From NCBI RefSeq assembly GCF_016925675.1, contig NZ_CP070506.1, positions 5,826,501-5,890,500 on the forward strand: a stretch of 64,000 nucleotides of DNA, in the 5' to 3' direction. Under the pieces are notes generated by a model. It made no database searches and was not told where the DNA came from. It saw only the letters and a program-made list of their open reading frames with translations. Shown here in pieces: positions 53,296 to 63,259 of this stretch. The position numbers and the translations under genes were made by a program. Each line of letters begins with the position of its first letter. Position 1 is the first letter of the stretch. The DNA is from Pseudomonas hygromyciniae (lineage in GTDB: Bacteria; Pseudomonadota; Gammaproteobacteria; Pseudomonadales; Pseudomonadaceae).

Positions 53296-54729
53296 ATGAC
53301 CCTCTACGTCAACCTCGCCGAACTGCTGGGCACCCGCATCGAACAGGGCTTCTATCGCCCCGGCGATCGCCTGCCCTCGGTGCGCGCCCTGAGCGTGGAA
53401 CATGGGGTCAGCCTGAGCACCGTGCAACAGGCTTACCGGTTACTGGAAGATAACGGCCTGGCGACGCCCAAGCCAAAATCCGGCTACTTCGTGCCCGTTG
53501 GGCGCGAGCTGCCGGCGCTGCCCGCAGTAGGCCGGCCAGCTCAGCGCCCGGTGGAGATTTCCCAGTGGGACCAAGTGCTGGAGTTGGTCCGCGCGGTGCC
53601 GCGCAAAGACGTCATACAGATGGGCCGCGGCATGCCCGATGTAATGTCGCCGACCATCAAGCCCCTGCTGCGCAGCCTGGCCCGGGTCAGCCGACGCCAG
53701 GACCTGCCGGGTCTGTATTACGACAACATCTACGGCTGTATGGAGCTACGCGAGCAAATAGCCCGTCTGTCATTGGATTCCGGCTGCCAGCTCGACGCCC
53801 AGGACATCGTGATCACCACCGGCTGCCACGAAGCGTTGTCCTCCAGCATCCGTGCGATTTGCGAGCCCGGCGATATCGTCGCCGTCGACTCGCCGAGCTT
53901 CCACGGCGCCATGCAGACCCTCAAGGGCCTGGGCATGAAAGCCCTGGAAATCCCCACCGACCCGCTCACCGGCATCAGCCTAGAAGCCCTGGAACTGGCC
54001 CTGGAGCAATGGCCGATCAAGGTCATCCAACTGACGCCCAACTGCAACAACCCCCTGGGCTACATCATGCCCGAGGCGCGCAAGCGGGCGCTGCTGACCC
54101 TGGCCCAGCGCTTTGACGTGGCGATCATCGAAGACGATGTGTATGGCGAACTGGCCTACAGCTACCCGCGACCGCGCACCATCAAATCCTTCGACGAAGA
54201 TGGCCGCGTCCTACTCTGCAGCTCGTTCTCCAAGACCCTGGCCCCCGGCCTGCGGATCGGCTGGGTAGCACCTGGACGTTATCTGGAGCGGGTGCTGCAC
54301 ATGAAATACATCAGCACCGGCTCCACTGCCACCCAACCACAGATCGCCATTGCCGAATTCCTCAAGAACGGGCACTTCGAACCGCATTTGCGGCGGATGC
54401 GTACCCAATACCAGCGTAATCGCGACCTGATGCTCGATTGGGTCAGCCGCTATTTCCCCGTCGGCACCCGCGCCAGCCGGCCCCAGGGCAGCTTTATGCT
54501 GTGGGTGGAACTGCCCGAGGGGTTCGACACGCTCAGGCTCAACCGTGCCCTGGTCGAGCAAGGGGTACAGATTGCCGTAGGCAGTATCTTTTCCGCCTCG
54601 GGCAAATACCGTAATTGCCTGCGGATGAACTACGCTGCCAAACCAACACCCCAGATTGAAGAGGCGGTGCGCAAGGTCGGGGCAACGGCGATCAAGATGC
54701 TCGCTGAAGCTGAACGGCAGCAGGACTGA
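53296..54729 (+). CDS. MocR-type (GntR-aminotransferase) transcriptional regulator
   Basis: A 477-residue fusion: GntR winged-helix (GDRLPSVRALSVEHGVSLSTVQQAYRLLE) and a fold-I PLP aminotransferase-like domain with TPNCNNPLGY, EDDVYGEL and the PLP lysine SFSKTLAPGLRIGW. MocR proteins use PLP as effector. The target is not visible; the closest divergent gene is DUF1127, 166 bases away. Start MTLYVNLAEL at 53296 with GGGAGCG upstream is preferred to one five codons earlier. Confidence 0.9.
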   Translation: MTLYVNLAELLGTRIEQGFYRPGDRLPSVRALSVEHGVSLSTVQQAYRLLEDNGLATPKPKSGYFVPVGRELPALPAVGRPAQRPVEISQWDQVLELVRAVPRKDVIQMGRGMPDVMSPTIKPLLRSLARVSRRQDLPGLYYDNIYGCMELREQIARLSLDSGCQLDAQDIVITTGCHEALSSSIRAICEPGDIVAVDSPSFHGAMQTLKGLGMKALEIPTDPLTGISLEALELALEQWPIKVIQLTPNCNNPLGYIMPEARKRALLTLAQRFDVAIIEDDVYGELAYSYPRPRTIKSFDEDGRVLLCSSFSKTLAPGLRIGWVAPGRYLERVLHMKYISTGSTATQPQIAIAEFLKNGHFEPHLRRMRTQYQRNRDLMLDWVSRYFPVGTRASRPQGSFMLWVELPEGFDTLRLNRALVEQGVQIAVGSIFSASGKYRNCLRMNYAAKPTPQIEEAVRKVGATAIKMLAEAERQQD

Positions 54730-54791
54730 CCTTTTGCCAGCAATCACCGTCATATGCCTGTCACCGCCCTGATTCGGAACCTGTCTTCTTG

Positions 54792-56357
54792 ATGAGCCAA
54801 CGGCTGTTAGCGTTTTTTTTGCTGGGGTTCCTGGCCCTGGGCGGTTGCGCCACCCTGGACGTGCCCCGGGTGCCCAGCGAGGCACTGCCGGCGACGCAGT
54901 CCGCCTTTGGGCGCTCGATCCAGGCCCAGGCCACGCCCTATCAGGGCCGCTCCGGGTTTCGCCTGCTGCCCAACAGCAGCGAAGCGTTCATGGCCCGCGC
55001 CGAATTGATCCGCAATGCCCAGAGCAGCCTCGACTTGCAGTACTACATCGTCCATGACGGCATCAGCACGCGCATGCTGGTGGACGAACTGCTGACCGCG
55101 GCCGACCGTGGCGTGCGGGTGCGCATCCTCCTGGACGACACCACCAGCGACGGCCTGGACCAGATCATCGCCACACTGGCTGCACATCCGCAGATCCAGA
55201 TCCGCTTGTTCAACCCCTTGCACCTGGGGCGCAGCACCGGCGTGACACGGGCCATGGGCCGGTTGTTCAACCTGTCGCTGCAACACCGGCGCATGCACAA
55301 CAAGCTGTGGCTGGCCGACAACAGCGTGGCGATTGTTGGCGGGCGCAACCTGGGGGATGAGTATTTCGATGCCGAGCCCAACCTGAACTTCACCGATATC
55401 GACATGCTCAGTGTGGGGCCCGTGGCCGAGCAGTTGGGCCACAGCTTTGATCAGTACTGGAACAGTGCGCTGAGCAAGCCCATCGCCGACTTTATCTCCA
55501 GCGCCCCGTCCTCCCGCGACCTGGCCACGGCGCGCGGGCTTCTGGAGAAGTCCCTGGCCGAATCGCGCCAGCAAAACCATGCCCTGTATAACCGCCTGCG
55601 CACCTACCAGACCCAGCCGCGCATGGATATCTGGCGCCGGGAGCTGATCTGGGCCTGGAACCAGGCACTGTGGGATGCGCCGAGCAAGGTCCTGGCCAAG
55701 GCCGATCCGGACCCACAACTGCTGCTCACGACCCAACTGGGGCCAGAGCTGGAAGGCGTGCACAGTGAGCTGATGATGATTTCGGCCTACTTCGTGCCCG
55801 GCCAGCCGGGCCTGGTGTACCTCACCGGCCGCGCGGACGCAGGCGTCGACGTGCGCTTGCTGACCAACGCCCTGGAAGCCACCGACGTGCCGGCGGTGCA
55901 TGGCGGTTATGCGCCCTATCGCAAGGCGCTGCTGGAGCACGGGGTGAAGTTGTACGAACTGCGTCGCCAACCGGGCGACGGTGGCGGCAGTGGCCCGCAC
56001 CTGCTGGGCAGCCGCTCGCTGCATGGTTCGGACTCCAGCCTGCACAGCAAGGCGATGATTTTTGATCGGCAGAAGTCGTTTATCGGCTCGTTCAATTTCG
56101 ACCCGCGTTCGGTGCTGTGGAACACCGAGGTCGGCGTGCTGGTGGACAGTCCCGAACTGGCCGAGCATGTGCGCAACCTGGCCCTGCAAGGGATGGCGCC
56201 AGCCTTGAGTTATGAGGCAAAACTTAAGGATGGCCAGGTGGTATGGGTAACGGAAGACAACGGCCAGATGCACACCCTGACCCGCGAGCCGGGCAGTTGG
56301 TGGCGCCGGTTCAATGCCTGGTTTGCTACCACCGTGGGCCTGGAGCGCATGCTCTAA
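54792..56357 (+). CDS. Phospholipase D-family lipoprotein (ClsC-like)
   Basis: A 521-residue lipoprotein: signal and lipobox MSQRLLAFFLLGFLALGGC with Cys19-type lipid site, then two PLD catalytic motifs, HNKLWLADNSVAIVGGRNLGDEYF near 174 and HSKAMIFDRQKSFIGSFNFDPRS near 420. These HxK(x)4D sites define the PLD superfamily; similar to cardiolipin synthase C, but the substrate is unproven. The ATG at 54792 follows a weak site; the lipobox fixes the start. Separate from the MocR gene by 62 bases. Confidence 0.88.
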   Translation: MSQRLLAFFLLGFLALGGCATLDVPRVPSEALPATQSAFGRSIQAQATPYQGRSGFRLLPNSSEAFMARAELIRNAQSSLDLQYYIVHDGISTRMLVDELLTAADRGVRVRILLDDTTSDGLDQIIATLAAHPQIQIRLFNPLHLGRSTGVTRAMGRLFNLSLQHRRMHNKLWLADNSVAIVGGRNLGDEYFDAEPNLNFTDIDMLSVGPVAEQLGHSFDQYWNSALSKPIADFISSAPSSRDLATARGLLEKSLAESRQQNHALYNRLRTYQTQPRMDIWRRELIWAWNQALWDAPSKVLAKADPDPQLLLTTQLGPELEGVHSELMMISAYFVPGQPGLVYLTGRADAGVDVRLLTNALEATDVPAVHGGYAPYRKALLEHGVKLYELRRQPGDGGGSGPHLLGSRSLHGSDSSLHSKAMIFDRQKSFIGSFNFDPRSVLWNTEVGVLVDSPELAEHVRNLALQGMAPALSYEAKLKDGQVVWVTEDNGQMHTLTREPGSWWRRFNAWFATTVGLERML

Positions 56358-56375
56358 GAACCACGAATATCCATT

Positions 56376-56462
56376 GTGGGAGCTGGCTTGCCTGCGATAG
56401 CGGTGGGTCAGTTGGCCCATTTGCTACTGATACACCGCTATCGCAGGCAAGCCAGCTCCCAC
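56376..56462. repeat. REP doublet after the PLD gene
   Basis: Inverted pair GTGGGAGCTGGCTTGCCTGC and GCAGGCAAGCCAGCTCCCAC between convergent genes. Confidence 0.88.
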
Positions 56463-56483
56463 AGTTTTGATCGCATTTCCAGG

Positions 56484-57626
56484 TCAGGCCGGATGCTCTG
56501 CGCCAAACGCGCCTTGGCGCAACAACAGAATCACCAACCCCAAGGCCCCCGCAGCCATCAACCACGGCAACGCGTGCCCGCTGATCCACTGGCTGCCAGC
56601 CCCCGCCACCAGCGGCCCGATCAGGCAACCAATCCCCCACAACTGGGCAATATGGGCATTGGCTCGCACCAGCGCATCGTCACGGTAGCGCTCGCCGATC
56701 AGAATCAACGACAAGGTGAACAAGCCCCCCGCACTGGCACCGAACAGGACCCAGATCGGCCAGATCAGCCAGGTATCCAGCAACGGCGCAATGGCCAGGC
56801 TCGACAGCAGCAACAGCACCGCACAGCCGAGAAACAGGGTGCGCCTGGGCAGGTAGTCGGCCAGCGCACCAATCGGCAATTGCAGCAGGGCATCGCCTAC
56901 TACCACGGTGCTGACCATCGCCAACGCCACTTCGGCAGTGAAGCCCTGTTGCAGGCAATACACCGGCAACAGCGTCAGAATCATCGCCTCGAACGCGGCA
57001 AACAATGCCACCGCCCAGGCGATCGCCGGCAAGCCCCGGCAAAATCCCCATAAGTCGCCAAAGGTCACGCTGAAGGCCTCTGCCGTCGGCGCCCCGCTAC
57101 GCCCCAGCAGCAGGAAGGGCGCAACGATCAACAGTCCGACGCCAACCCAGAAGCCATAGTCGTGATCGGTGCCCAGCACGCCGAGCAACAACGGTCCCGA
57201 CAGCTGGCTCAAGGCGTAGGTACAGCCATACAGCGCCACCAGCCGGCCACGCCACTGCTCCACCACCAGTTGGTTGATCCAGCTTTCGCCGAGGATAAAC
57301 ACAATGGTCAGGATCACCCCAATCATCAACCGCAGCACCAGCCACACCGGATAGCTGGGCAATACCGCCAGCAACCCGATGGAAACCGCCCCGGCCCACA
57401 GGCACAGGCGCATCAGGTTTGCCGTACCCAGCCAGGAAGCCAGGCGGCTCGACACCTTGGCGCCCAACAACACACCGAACGCCGGCATCGCCGCCATGAT
57501 GCCGATGGCAAAGTTGCCATAGCCCCAGCTTTCCAGGCGCAGAGACACCAGCGGCATGCTGACGCCCAGGGCAAGGCCGACGCTGAGTACTGAAGCCAGG
57601 ACGGCAAAGTAAGTCGCCCAACGCAT
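56484..57626 (-). CDS. MFS transporter
   Basis: A 380-residue inner-membrane transporter with about twelve helices, including GIMAAMPAFGVLLGAKVSSR and LIWPIWVLFGASAGGLFTLS. It resembles the YcaD/UMF-type group of major facilitator proteins; the substrate is unknown. The ATG at 57626 has AGGAG at seven bases and is preferred to the GTG at 57632. Lone gene between REP doublets; position before kauB matches P. aeruginosa. Confidence 0.85.
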   Translation of the reverse strand: MRWATYFAVLASVLSVGLALGVSMPLVSLRLESWGYGNFAIGIMAAMPAFGVLLGAKVSSRLASWLGTANLMRLCLWAGAVSIGLLAVLPSYPVWLVLRLMIGVILTIVFILGESWINQLVVEQWRGRLVALYGCTYALSQLSGPLLLGVLGTDHDYGFWVGVGLLIVAPFLLLGRSGAPTAEAFSVTFGDLWGFCRGLPAIAWAVALFAAFEAMILTLLPVYCLQQGFTAEVALAMVSTVVVGDALLQLPIGALADYLPRRTLFLGCAVLLLLSSLAIAPLLDTWLIWPIWVLFGASAGGLFTLSLILIGERYRDDALVRANAHIAQLWGIGCLIGPLVAGAGSQWISGHALPWLMAAGALGLVILLLRQGAFGAEHPA

Positions 57627-57672
57627 TGCCACGCTCCTGTGGATAACTCATTTGTGGACGGTAAAACGAACT

Positions 57673-57770
57673 GTAGGAGCGAGCTTGCTCGCGAAGAACT
57701 CAAGGACACCGCGTTCAACCAGACAGAACGCGTTATCGTTGACGTTTTTCGCGAGCAAGCTCGCTCCTAC
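57673..57770. repeat. REP doublet between MFS and kauB
   Basis: Inverted pair GTAGGAGCGAGCTTGCTCGC and GCGAGCAAGCTCGCTCCTAC. This arm variant (GAGCTTGCTC) differs from the common GGCTTGCC type. Confidence 0.85.
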
Positions 57771-57789
57771 AAGGGATCAGCGTGGTTGC

Positions 57790-59283
57790 TTACAGCTTGA
57801 TCCAGGTCGCCTTCAGTTCGGTGTACTTGTCGAACGCGTGCAGCGACTTGTCGCGACCGTTGCCCGACTGCTTGAACCCGCCAAACGGCGCCGTCATGTC
57901 GCCGCCATCGTACTGGTTGACCCACACGCTACCGGCACGCAACGCCTTGGCGGTCAGGTGCGCCTTGGAGATATCCGAGGTCCAGACCGCAGCGGCCAGG
58001 CCATAAGGCGTGTCGTTGGCAATGGCTACGGCTTCTTCAGCGCTGTCGAAGGTAATCACCGACAGGACCGGACCAAAGATCTCTTCCTGGGCAATCTTCA
58101 TGGCGTTGGTCACACCGTCGAAAATCGTCGGCTCGACGTAAGTACCGCCGGTTTCCTGCAGGGTGCGCTTGCCGCCGGCGACCAATTTGGCGCCATCGGC
58201 GTGCCCGGCTTCGATATACGACAACACGGTGTTCATCTGCTGGGTGTCCACCAGCGCACCGACGTTGGTGGCCGGGTCCAGCGGGTTGCCCGGCTTCCAG
58301 CCCTTGAGGGCCTCGATCACCATCGGCAGGAATTTGTCCTTGATCGAACGCTCCACCAGCAGGCGCGAGCCGGCGGTGCAGACTTCGCCCTGGTTGAAGG
58401 CGATGGCGCCCGCGGCGGATTCGGCAGCGGCTTGCAGGTCCGGGGCATCGGCAAACACGATGTTCGGACTCTTGCCGCCGGCTTCCAGCCAGACGCGCTT
58501 CATGTTCGATTCGCCGGAGTAGATCATCAGTTGCTTGGCGATCTTGGTCGAACCGGTGAACACCAGGGTGTCGACGTCCATATGCAGTGCCAACGCCTTG
58601 CCCACGGTGTGGCCATAGCCCGGCAGCACGTTGAGCACGCCTTTGGGGATACCGGCTTCAACGGCCAGGGCGGCGATGCGGATGGCGGTCAGCGGCGATT
58701 TTTCCGACGGTTTGAGAACGACCGAGTTACCGGTAGACAGCGCCGGCCCCAGTTTCCAGCAGGCCATCATCAGCGGGAAGTTCCACGGCACGATGGCCGC
58801 CACTACGCCGACGGGCTCGCGGGTCACCAGGCCCAGTTGGTCATGGGGGGTGGCGGCGACTTCGTCGTAAATCTTGTCGATGGCCTCGCCGCTCCAGCTC
58901 AGGGCTTGCGCCGCGCCTGGAATGTCGATGCCCAGGGAATCACCGATTGGCTTGCCCATGTCCAAGGTTTCGAGCAGCGCCAGCTCTTCGGCATTGGCCT
59001 TGAGCAGCGCGGCGAAACGGATCATGGTGGCTTTGCGCTTGGCCGGGGCCAGGCGTGACCAGGCACCCGAGTTGAAGGTGGCGCGGGCGTTTTCCACAGC
59101 GCGCTGGGCGTCGGCGACGTCACAGCTGGCAACCGTGGTCAGCAGGCGGCCATCGACCGGGCTGAGGCATTCGAACGTGTCGCCAGAAACGGCGGCGGTA
59201 TATTCGCCATTAATGTACGCGCGGCCTTCGATCTTCAGGTCCTTGGCGCGTTGTTCCCAGTCGGCACGGGTCAGGGTGGTCAT
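57790..59283 (-). CDS. kauB: NAD-dependent aldehyde dehydrogenase KauB
   Basis: A 497-residue aldehyde dehydrogenase of the gamma-aminobutyraldehyde/4-guanidinobutyraldehyde type. NAD motif FTGSTKIAKQL, catalytic glutamate WLEAGGKSPNIVF and nucleophile cysteine FNQGEVCTAGSR are in order. PA5312 (KauB) acts in arginine and polyamine degradation; its neighbourhood with pauR and the PuuB-like oxidase agrees. Starts at 59283 with GAGGAGGACAC upstream. Confidence 0.93.
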   Translation of the reverse strand: MTTLTRADWEQRAKDLKIEGRAYINGEYTAAVSGDTFECLSPVDGRLLTTVASCDVADAQRAVENARATFNSGAWSRLAPAKRKATMIRFAALLKANAEELALLETLDMGKPIGDSLGIDIPGAAQALSWSGEAIDKIYDEVAATPHDQLGLVTREPVGVVAAIVPWNFPLMMACWKLGPALSTGNSVVLKPSEKSPLTAIRIAALAVEAGIPKGVLNVLPGYGHTVGKALALHMDVDTLVFTGSTKIAKQLMIYSGESNMKRVWLEAGGKSPNIVFADAPDLQAAAESAAGAIAFNQGEVCTAGSRLLVERSIKDKFLPMVIEALKGWKPGNPLDPATNVGALVDTQQMNTVLSYIEAGHADGAKLVAGGKRTLQETGGTYVEPTIFDGVTNAMKIAQEEIFGPVLSVITFDSAEEAVAIANDTPYGLAAAVWTSDISKAHLTAKALRAGSVWVNQYDGGDMTAPFGGFKQSGNGRDKSLHAFDKYTELKATWIKL

Positions 59284-59511
59284 GCGAGTGTCCTCCTCTT
59301 ATTAAATATAAGGGCCCGGCGTTATCACCAGTTCCCTTCCAAATGCTTGCCCGGCCAGCCAGCTATTCGGTCCGAGGCACCCGCCACCCTAAACCAGCCG
59401 CCAGGGATGTTTCAATATATTTGACATAACGGCGGCAAACGCCCTTGCGATGTTCATTTTAATAAACATAGACTTTGGCTCTCCAACCCCAGGCCTAGAC
59501 GGGATACGTGC

Positions 59512-59874
59512 ATGAACATTCAGGATGTCGTCGATTTCAGCCAGGCGAACACCGCCGCCGAACGCTACCGCCCCGCCGCAGAAAAAATCCTCAAGGGCGA
59601 CCCCGAGCAGACGCTCTACAACCACTACAACAGCCCGTGCGGCCAGATGAACGCCGGGGTCTGGGAGGGTGAAGTCGGGCAATGGACGGTGAACTACACC
59701 GAACACGAGTACTGCGAGATCGTGCAGGGGGTTTCGGTGCTACGCGATGCCGCTGGCAACGCCAAGACCTTGCGCGCCGGCGATCGCTTCGTGATCCCGG
59801 CCGGCTTCAGCGGCACCTGGGAAGTGCTGGAGCCGTGCCGCAAGATCTACGTGGTGTTCGAAGAAAAGGCCTGA
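59512..59874 (+). CDS. Cupin-domain protein
   Basis: A 120-residue single cupin domain, of the DUF861/EutQ-like type: NAGVWEGEVGQWTVNYTEHEYCEIVQG carries a metal-site TEHEYCE motif and GDRFVIPAGFSGTWEVLEP the second. A ureidoglycine-type or polyamine-associated cupin role is possible, but no specific evidence. Divergent from kauB by 228 bases, so may be controlled with it. Confidence 0.8.
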   Translation: MNIQDVVDFSQANTAAERYRPAAEKILKGDPEQTLYNHYNSPCGQMNAGVWEGEVGQWTVNYTEHEYCEIVQGVSVLRDAAGNAKTLRAGDRFVIPAGFSGTWEVLEPCRKIYVVFEEKA

Positions 59875-59900
59875 TCGGTCGATTGCGACTTTTCAAAGAC

Positions 59901-59937
59901 GAAAAAAAACCCGCATCGTGAGATGCGGGTTTTTTTC
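59901..59937. terminator. Bidirectional terminator between cupin and rpmG
   Basis: Ten-base stem AACCCGCATC / GATGCGGGTT on GTGA with A and T runs on both sides; serves both convergent genes. Confidence 0.93.
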
Positions 59938-59954
59938 ACAAGAAAGAAAACCAA

Positions 59955-60110
59955 TTACTTGATTTTGCCTTCTTTGTAGATCACGTGCTTGCGAACGCGC
60001 GGGTCGAACATTTTCTTTTCGAGCTTGTCCGGGGTAGTACGCTTGTTCTTGTCGGTAGTGTAGAAGTGACCAGTACCGGCGCTAGAGATCATTCGAATCA
60101 ATTCACGCAT
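59955..60110 (-). CDS. rpmG: 50S ribosomal protein L33
   Basis: A 51-residue ribosomal protein, [20 protein letters not shown] then [20 protein letters not shown] and [11 protein letters not shown], the full length of L33 for this group. It has no zinc CxxC cysteines, the zinc-free form. It follows rpmB by 11 bases in the standard rpmB-rpmG operon. Too short for normal ORF listing. Confidence 0.96.
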   Translation of the reverse strand: MRELIRMISSAGTGHFYTTDKNKRTTPDKLEKKMFDPRVRKHVIYKEGKIK

Positions 60111-60121
60111 GATATAGCTCC

Positions 60122-60355
60122 TTAGATTTTGCCGTCGCGGCGCAGTTCAGCGAGCACGACAGTGATGCCACGCTTGTCGATGATGCGCATGCCTTTGGCA
60201 GATACGCGCAGACGGACAAAACGTTTCTCTTCTTCAACCCAGAAGCGGTGATGCTGCAGGTTTGGCAGGAAACGACGACGGGTTTTGTTGTTTGCGTGGG
60301 AAATGTTATTCCCAGTCACCGGACCCTTACCGGTAACTTGACAGACTCTCGACAT
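60122..60355 (-). CDS. rpmB: 50S ribosomal protein L28
   Basis: A 77-residue ribosomal protein, [20 protein letters not shown] then [20 protein letters not shown], standard L28. First gene of rpmB-rpmG. The hairpin CCAACCC / GGGTTGG at about 60374-60392 lies in its leader 20 bases before the ATG. Confidence 0.97.
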   Translation of the reverse strand: MSRVCQVTGKGPVTGNNISHANNKTRRRFLPNLQHHRFWVEEEKRFVRLRVSAKGMRIIDKRGITVVLAELRRDGKI

Positions 60356-60813
60356 GCCTCAGCCCTCTAAAACCACATGCCCAACCCGGCATGGGTTGGC
60401 CGCTTAATCTCTCAGTCATTTGGCGCCAGGCGCCGCGTTTCTTTAAGGGTCTTACCGGCTACACCTACAGTGAAGGAACCGGGCCCCTAGAAAAGAGCGC
60501 TGCTTTATACCAGAAAGACCCCAATGCAACAACAGCCGGTGTGTTTTTCCCGCTGTAAATCTCGCCCGAACAGGTCTCAAGCGCTGCCAGGGTGGGCCGC
60601 CGTGCTGCCGAACCGCTCGTCGCACCGAATGATTTATCGCCGCTATTTGTAGGCCAAGGCCCTGGGCAAAATGACCTGAAGTGCCATCAAAACAGTATTT
60701 GCCGTAAATGCACAGGCAAAAATGGGCTAGTCATTTACGAATCAGCCCACTACGGTAGGACTTTTCCAGACTGCACTCGCAGATGGGCCTCCGATCTGCA
60801 AAGGAAACCGACC
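60356..60813. other. rpmB leader and dppA-like upstream region
   Basis: The 458-base divergent gap holds the rpmB leader with hairpin CCAACCC / GGGTTGG near 60374-60392. Beyond it are no gene frames or RNA genes that I can support; the rest should contain both promoters. Confidence 0.5.
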
Positions 60814-62406
60814 ATGCGCCTCGCTGCCCTGCCACTCCTGCTCGCCCCGCTCTTCCTCGTCCCACAGGCCCAGGCGGCCGGCACGTTGAGCGTCTGCACC
60901 GAGGCCAGCCCCGAAGGGTTCGACGTGGTGCAATACAACTCGCTGACCACCACCAACGCCTCGGCGGATGTGCTGATGAACCGCCTGGTGGACTTCGACG
61001 CCGCGAGTGGCAAGCTGGTGCCAAGCCTGGCCGATAGCTGGGAAGTCTCGCCGGACGGCCTGACCTATACCTTTAAATTGCACCCGGACGTCAAATTCCA
61101 CCGCACCGCGTATTTCAACCCAAGCCGCAGCCTCACCGCCGAAGACGTGCGTTTCAGCTTCGAGCGCATGCTCGATCCGGCCAACCCCTGGCACCAGATC
61201 GCCCAAAGCGGCTTCCCCCACGCCCAGTCGCTGCAACTGCCAGCGCTGATCAAGAAGATCGACGCCCTTGACCCGCTGACCGTGCGCTTTACCCTGGATC
61301 ACGCCGACTCCACCTTCCTCGCCGCGCTGAGCATGGGCTTTGCCTCGATCTACCCCGCAGAATACGCCGACAAGCTGCTCAAGGCCGGCACCCCGGAAAA
61401 ACTCAATAGCCAACCCATCGGCACCGGGCCCTTCGTTTTCGGGCGCTTCCAGAAAGATGCGGTCATTCGCTACAAGGCCAACCCGGATTACTTTGCCGGC
61501 AAGCCTGCTGTGGATAACTTGATCTTTGCTATCACCCCGGATGCCAATGTGCGCCTGCAGAAACTGCGCCGGGACGAATGCCAGATCGCCTTGTCACCCA
61601 AACCCCTGGATATTGGCGAGGCGCAAAAGGATGCAGCGCTCAAGGTAGAAAAAACCGCAGCGTTCATGACCGCCTTCGTCGCCATCAACAGCCAGCACCC
61701 GCCACTGGACAAACCCGAGGTGCGCCAGGCAATCAACCTGGCCTTCGACAAGGCCAGCTACCTCAAGGCCGTGTTTGAAGGCACCGCCGAAGCCGCCAAT
61801 GGGCCTTACCCAGCCAATACCTGGAGCTATGCCAAGGAGTTGCCGGGTTATCCACAAGACATCGCCAAGGCCAAGGCACTGCTGGCCCGAGCCGGCCTGA
61901 GTGACGGCTTCAAGACTACGATCTGGACGCGACCATCGGGCAGCCTGCTCAACCCCAACCCGAGCCTGGGCGCCCAGTTGTTACAGGCGGACCTGGCCAA
62001 GGTCGGCATCCAGGCAGAGATTCGCGTGATTGAATGGGGCGAGCTGATTCGCCGCGCCAAGGCCGGCGAGCACGATCTGCTGTTCATGGGCTGGGCCGGC
62101 GACAACGGCGACCCGGATAACTTCCTGACCCCGCAATTTTCCTGTGCTGCGGTCAAATCCGGCACCAACTTCGCCCGTTACTGCGACCCTGCGTTGGACA
62201 AGCTGATCAGCGCCGGCAAGACCACCAACGAGCAAGGCGTGCGCAGCAAGCTGTACCAACAAGCGCAGGCGCAGATCCAGCAGCAGGCGCTGTGGTTGCC
62301 ACTGGCCCATCCGACAGCCTTTGCCCTGACGCGCAAGAATGTCGAGGGGTATCAGGTCAGCCCGTTTGGGCGCCAGGATTTCTCCAAAGTCAGCGTCACC
62401 CCCTGA
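60814..62406 (+). CDS. Dipeptide-type ABC transporter substrate-binding protein
   Basis: A 530-residue periplasmic SBP_bac_5 protein. Sec signal MRLAALPLLLAPLFLVPQAQA followed by AGTLSVCTEASPEGFDVVQY, as in dipeptide-binding DppA; family segments NRLVDFDAASGKLVPSLADS and the opening NPLTGP-like GTGPFVFGRFQ. It corresponds by position to P. aeruginosa PA5317. No permease genes are here; it probably works with a dppBCDF set elsewhere. ATG at 60814 with AAGGA upstream is preferred over an in-frame earlier start lacking a signal. Confidence 0.92.
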   Translation: MRLAALPLLLAPLFLVPQAQAAGTLSVCTEASPEGFDVVQYNSLTTTNASADVLMNRLVDFDAASGKLVPSLADSWEVSPDGLTYTFKLHPDVKFHRTAYFNPSRSLTAEDVRFSFERMLDPANPWHQIAQSGFPHAQSLQLPALIKKIDALDPLTVRFTLDHADSTFLAALSMGFASIYPAEYADKLLKAGTPEKLNSQPIGTGPFVFGRFQKDAVIRYKANPDYFAGKPAVDNLIFAITPDANVRLQKLRRDECQIALSPKPLDIGEAQKDAALKVEKTAAFMTAFVAINSQHPPLDKPEVRQAINLAFDKASYLKAVFEGTAEAANGPYPANTWSYAKELPGYPQDIAKAKALLARAGLSDGFKTTIWTRPSGSLLNPNPSLGAQLLQADLAKVGIQAEIRVIEWGELIRRAKAGEHDLLFMGWAGDNGDPDNFLTPQFSCAAVKSGTNFARYCDPALDKLISAGKTTNEQGVRSKLYQQAQAQIQQQALWLPLAHPTAFALTRKNVEGYQVSPFGRQDFSKVSVTP

Positions 62407-62416
62407 CCCTTCCTAT

Positions 62417-62442
62417 GTAGGAGCCGGCTTGCCGGCTCCTAC
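62417..62442. repeat. Short perfect palindrome (single REP unit)
   Basis: GTAGGAGCCGGCTTGCCGGC-type arm meets its own complement to make a 26-base palindrome. It lies ten bases past the SBP stop and twelve before the radC stop, where it could end both transcripts. Confidence 0.75.
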
Positions 62443-62453
62443 GAGGGATTGCG

Positions 62454-63128
62454 CTATATCCAGCCGTACTCAGCCATCGACAGCGGATCACCCTCGCCGA
62501 CGATGATGTGATCCAACACCCGCACGTCCACCAGATCCAGGGCTTTTTGCAGCACCCTGGTCAATTTTCGATCAGCGATGCTCGGCTCGGCATTCCCGGA
62601 GGGGTGGTTGTGGCATAGGATCAAAGCCGCCGCGTTGTAGTCCAGGGCGCGCTTGACCACTTGTCGTGGATAAACCGTGGCGTTGTCGATGGTGCCCTGG
62701 AACAACGCTTCGAAGCCCAGCACCCGGTGCCTTGAATCGAGAAACAGGCAGCCAAATATCTCGTGGGGCTGATGGCGCAACAGCGCCTTGAGGTAATCAC
62801 GCACGGCGACCGGGCTTTCCAGTACCGACTCATTACGCACATGCTCGGCCAGATGGCGCCGGCCCATTTCCAGCACCGCCTGCAACTGGGCAAATTTAGC
62901 CGGCCCCAGCCCCAGATGCTGGACGAATATGGCCTGCCGGGCCTCCAGCAGTGCGCGCAGGCTGCCAAACTGCTCCAGCAGATGGCGCGCCAGATCCACT
63001 GCGCTTTTACCCGAGACGCCGGTGCGCAGGAATATCGCCAGCAACTCGGCATCCGAGAGGCTCGCCGCCCCCAACTCCAAAAGCCTCTCCCGCGGACGCT
63101 CCGCCGCAGGCCAATTGCGAATACTCAT
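62454..63128 (-). CDS. radC: RadC-family (JAMM) protein
   Basis: A 224-residue RadC-type protein. N-terminal helix-hairpin-helix ([20 protein letters not shown]) and C-terminal MPN+/JAMM domain with [19 protein letters not shown]-x-H-x7-S-x2-D. DNA repair role is doubtful; often involved in recombination or unknown. Starts at [12 protein letters not shown] 63128, with GGAGGTG upstream; longer frames lack sense. Divergent from coaBC as usual. Confidence 0.93.
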   Translation of the reverse strand: MSIRNWPAAERPRERLLELGAASLSDAELLAIFLRTGVSGKSAVDLARHLLEQFGSLRALLEARQAIFVQHLGLGPAKFAQLQAVLEMGRRHLAEHVRNESVLESPVAVRDYLKALLRHQPHEIFGCLFLDSRHRVLGFEALFQGTIDNATVYPRQVVKRALDYNAAALILCHNHPSGNAEPSIADRKLTRVLQKALDLVDVRVLDHIIVGEGDPLSMAEYGWI

Positions 63129-63259
63129 GGCACCTCCCTGTGCATGTGCGCCGCTGTTGCATGGCGGACGCTGTGTTATCTTAGCCCCTCTTTTTTGCGC
63201 GCGATTTCTCCTGGGGAGGGGGGATCGCAACGCCATCACTGAACTGGAAAGGCAAACCA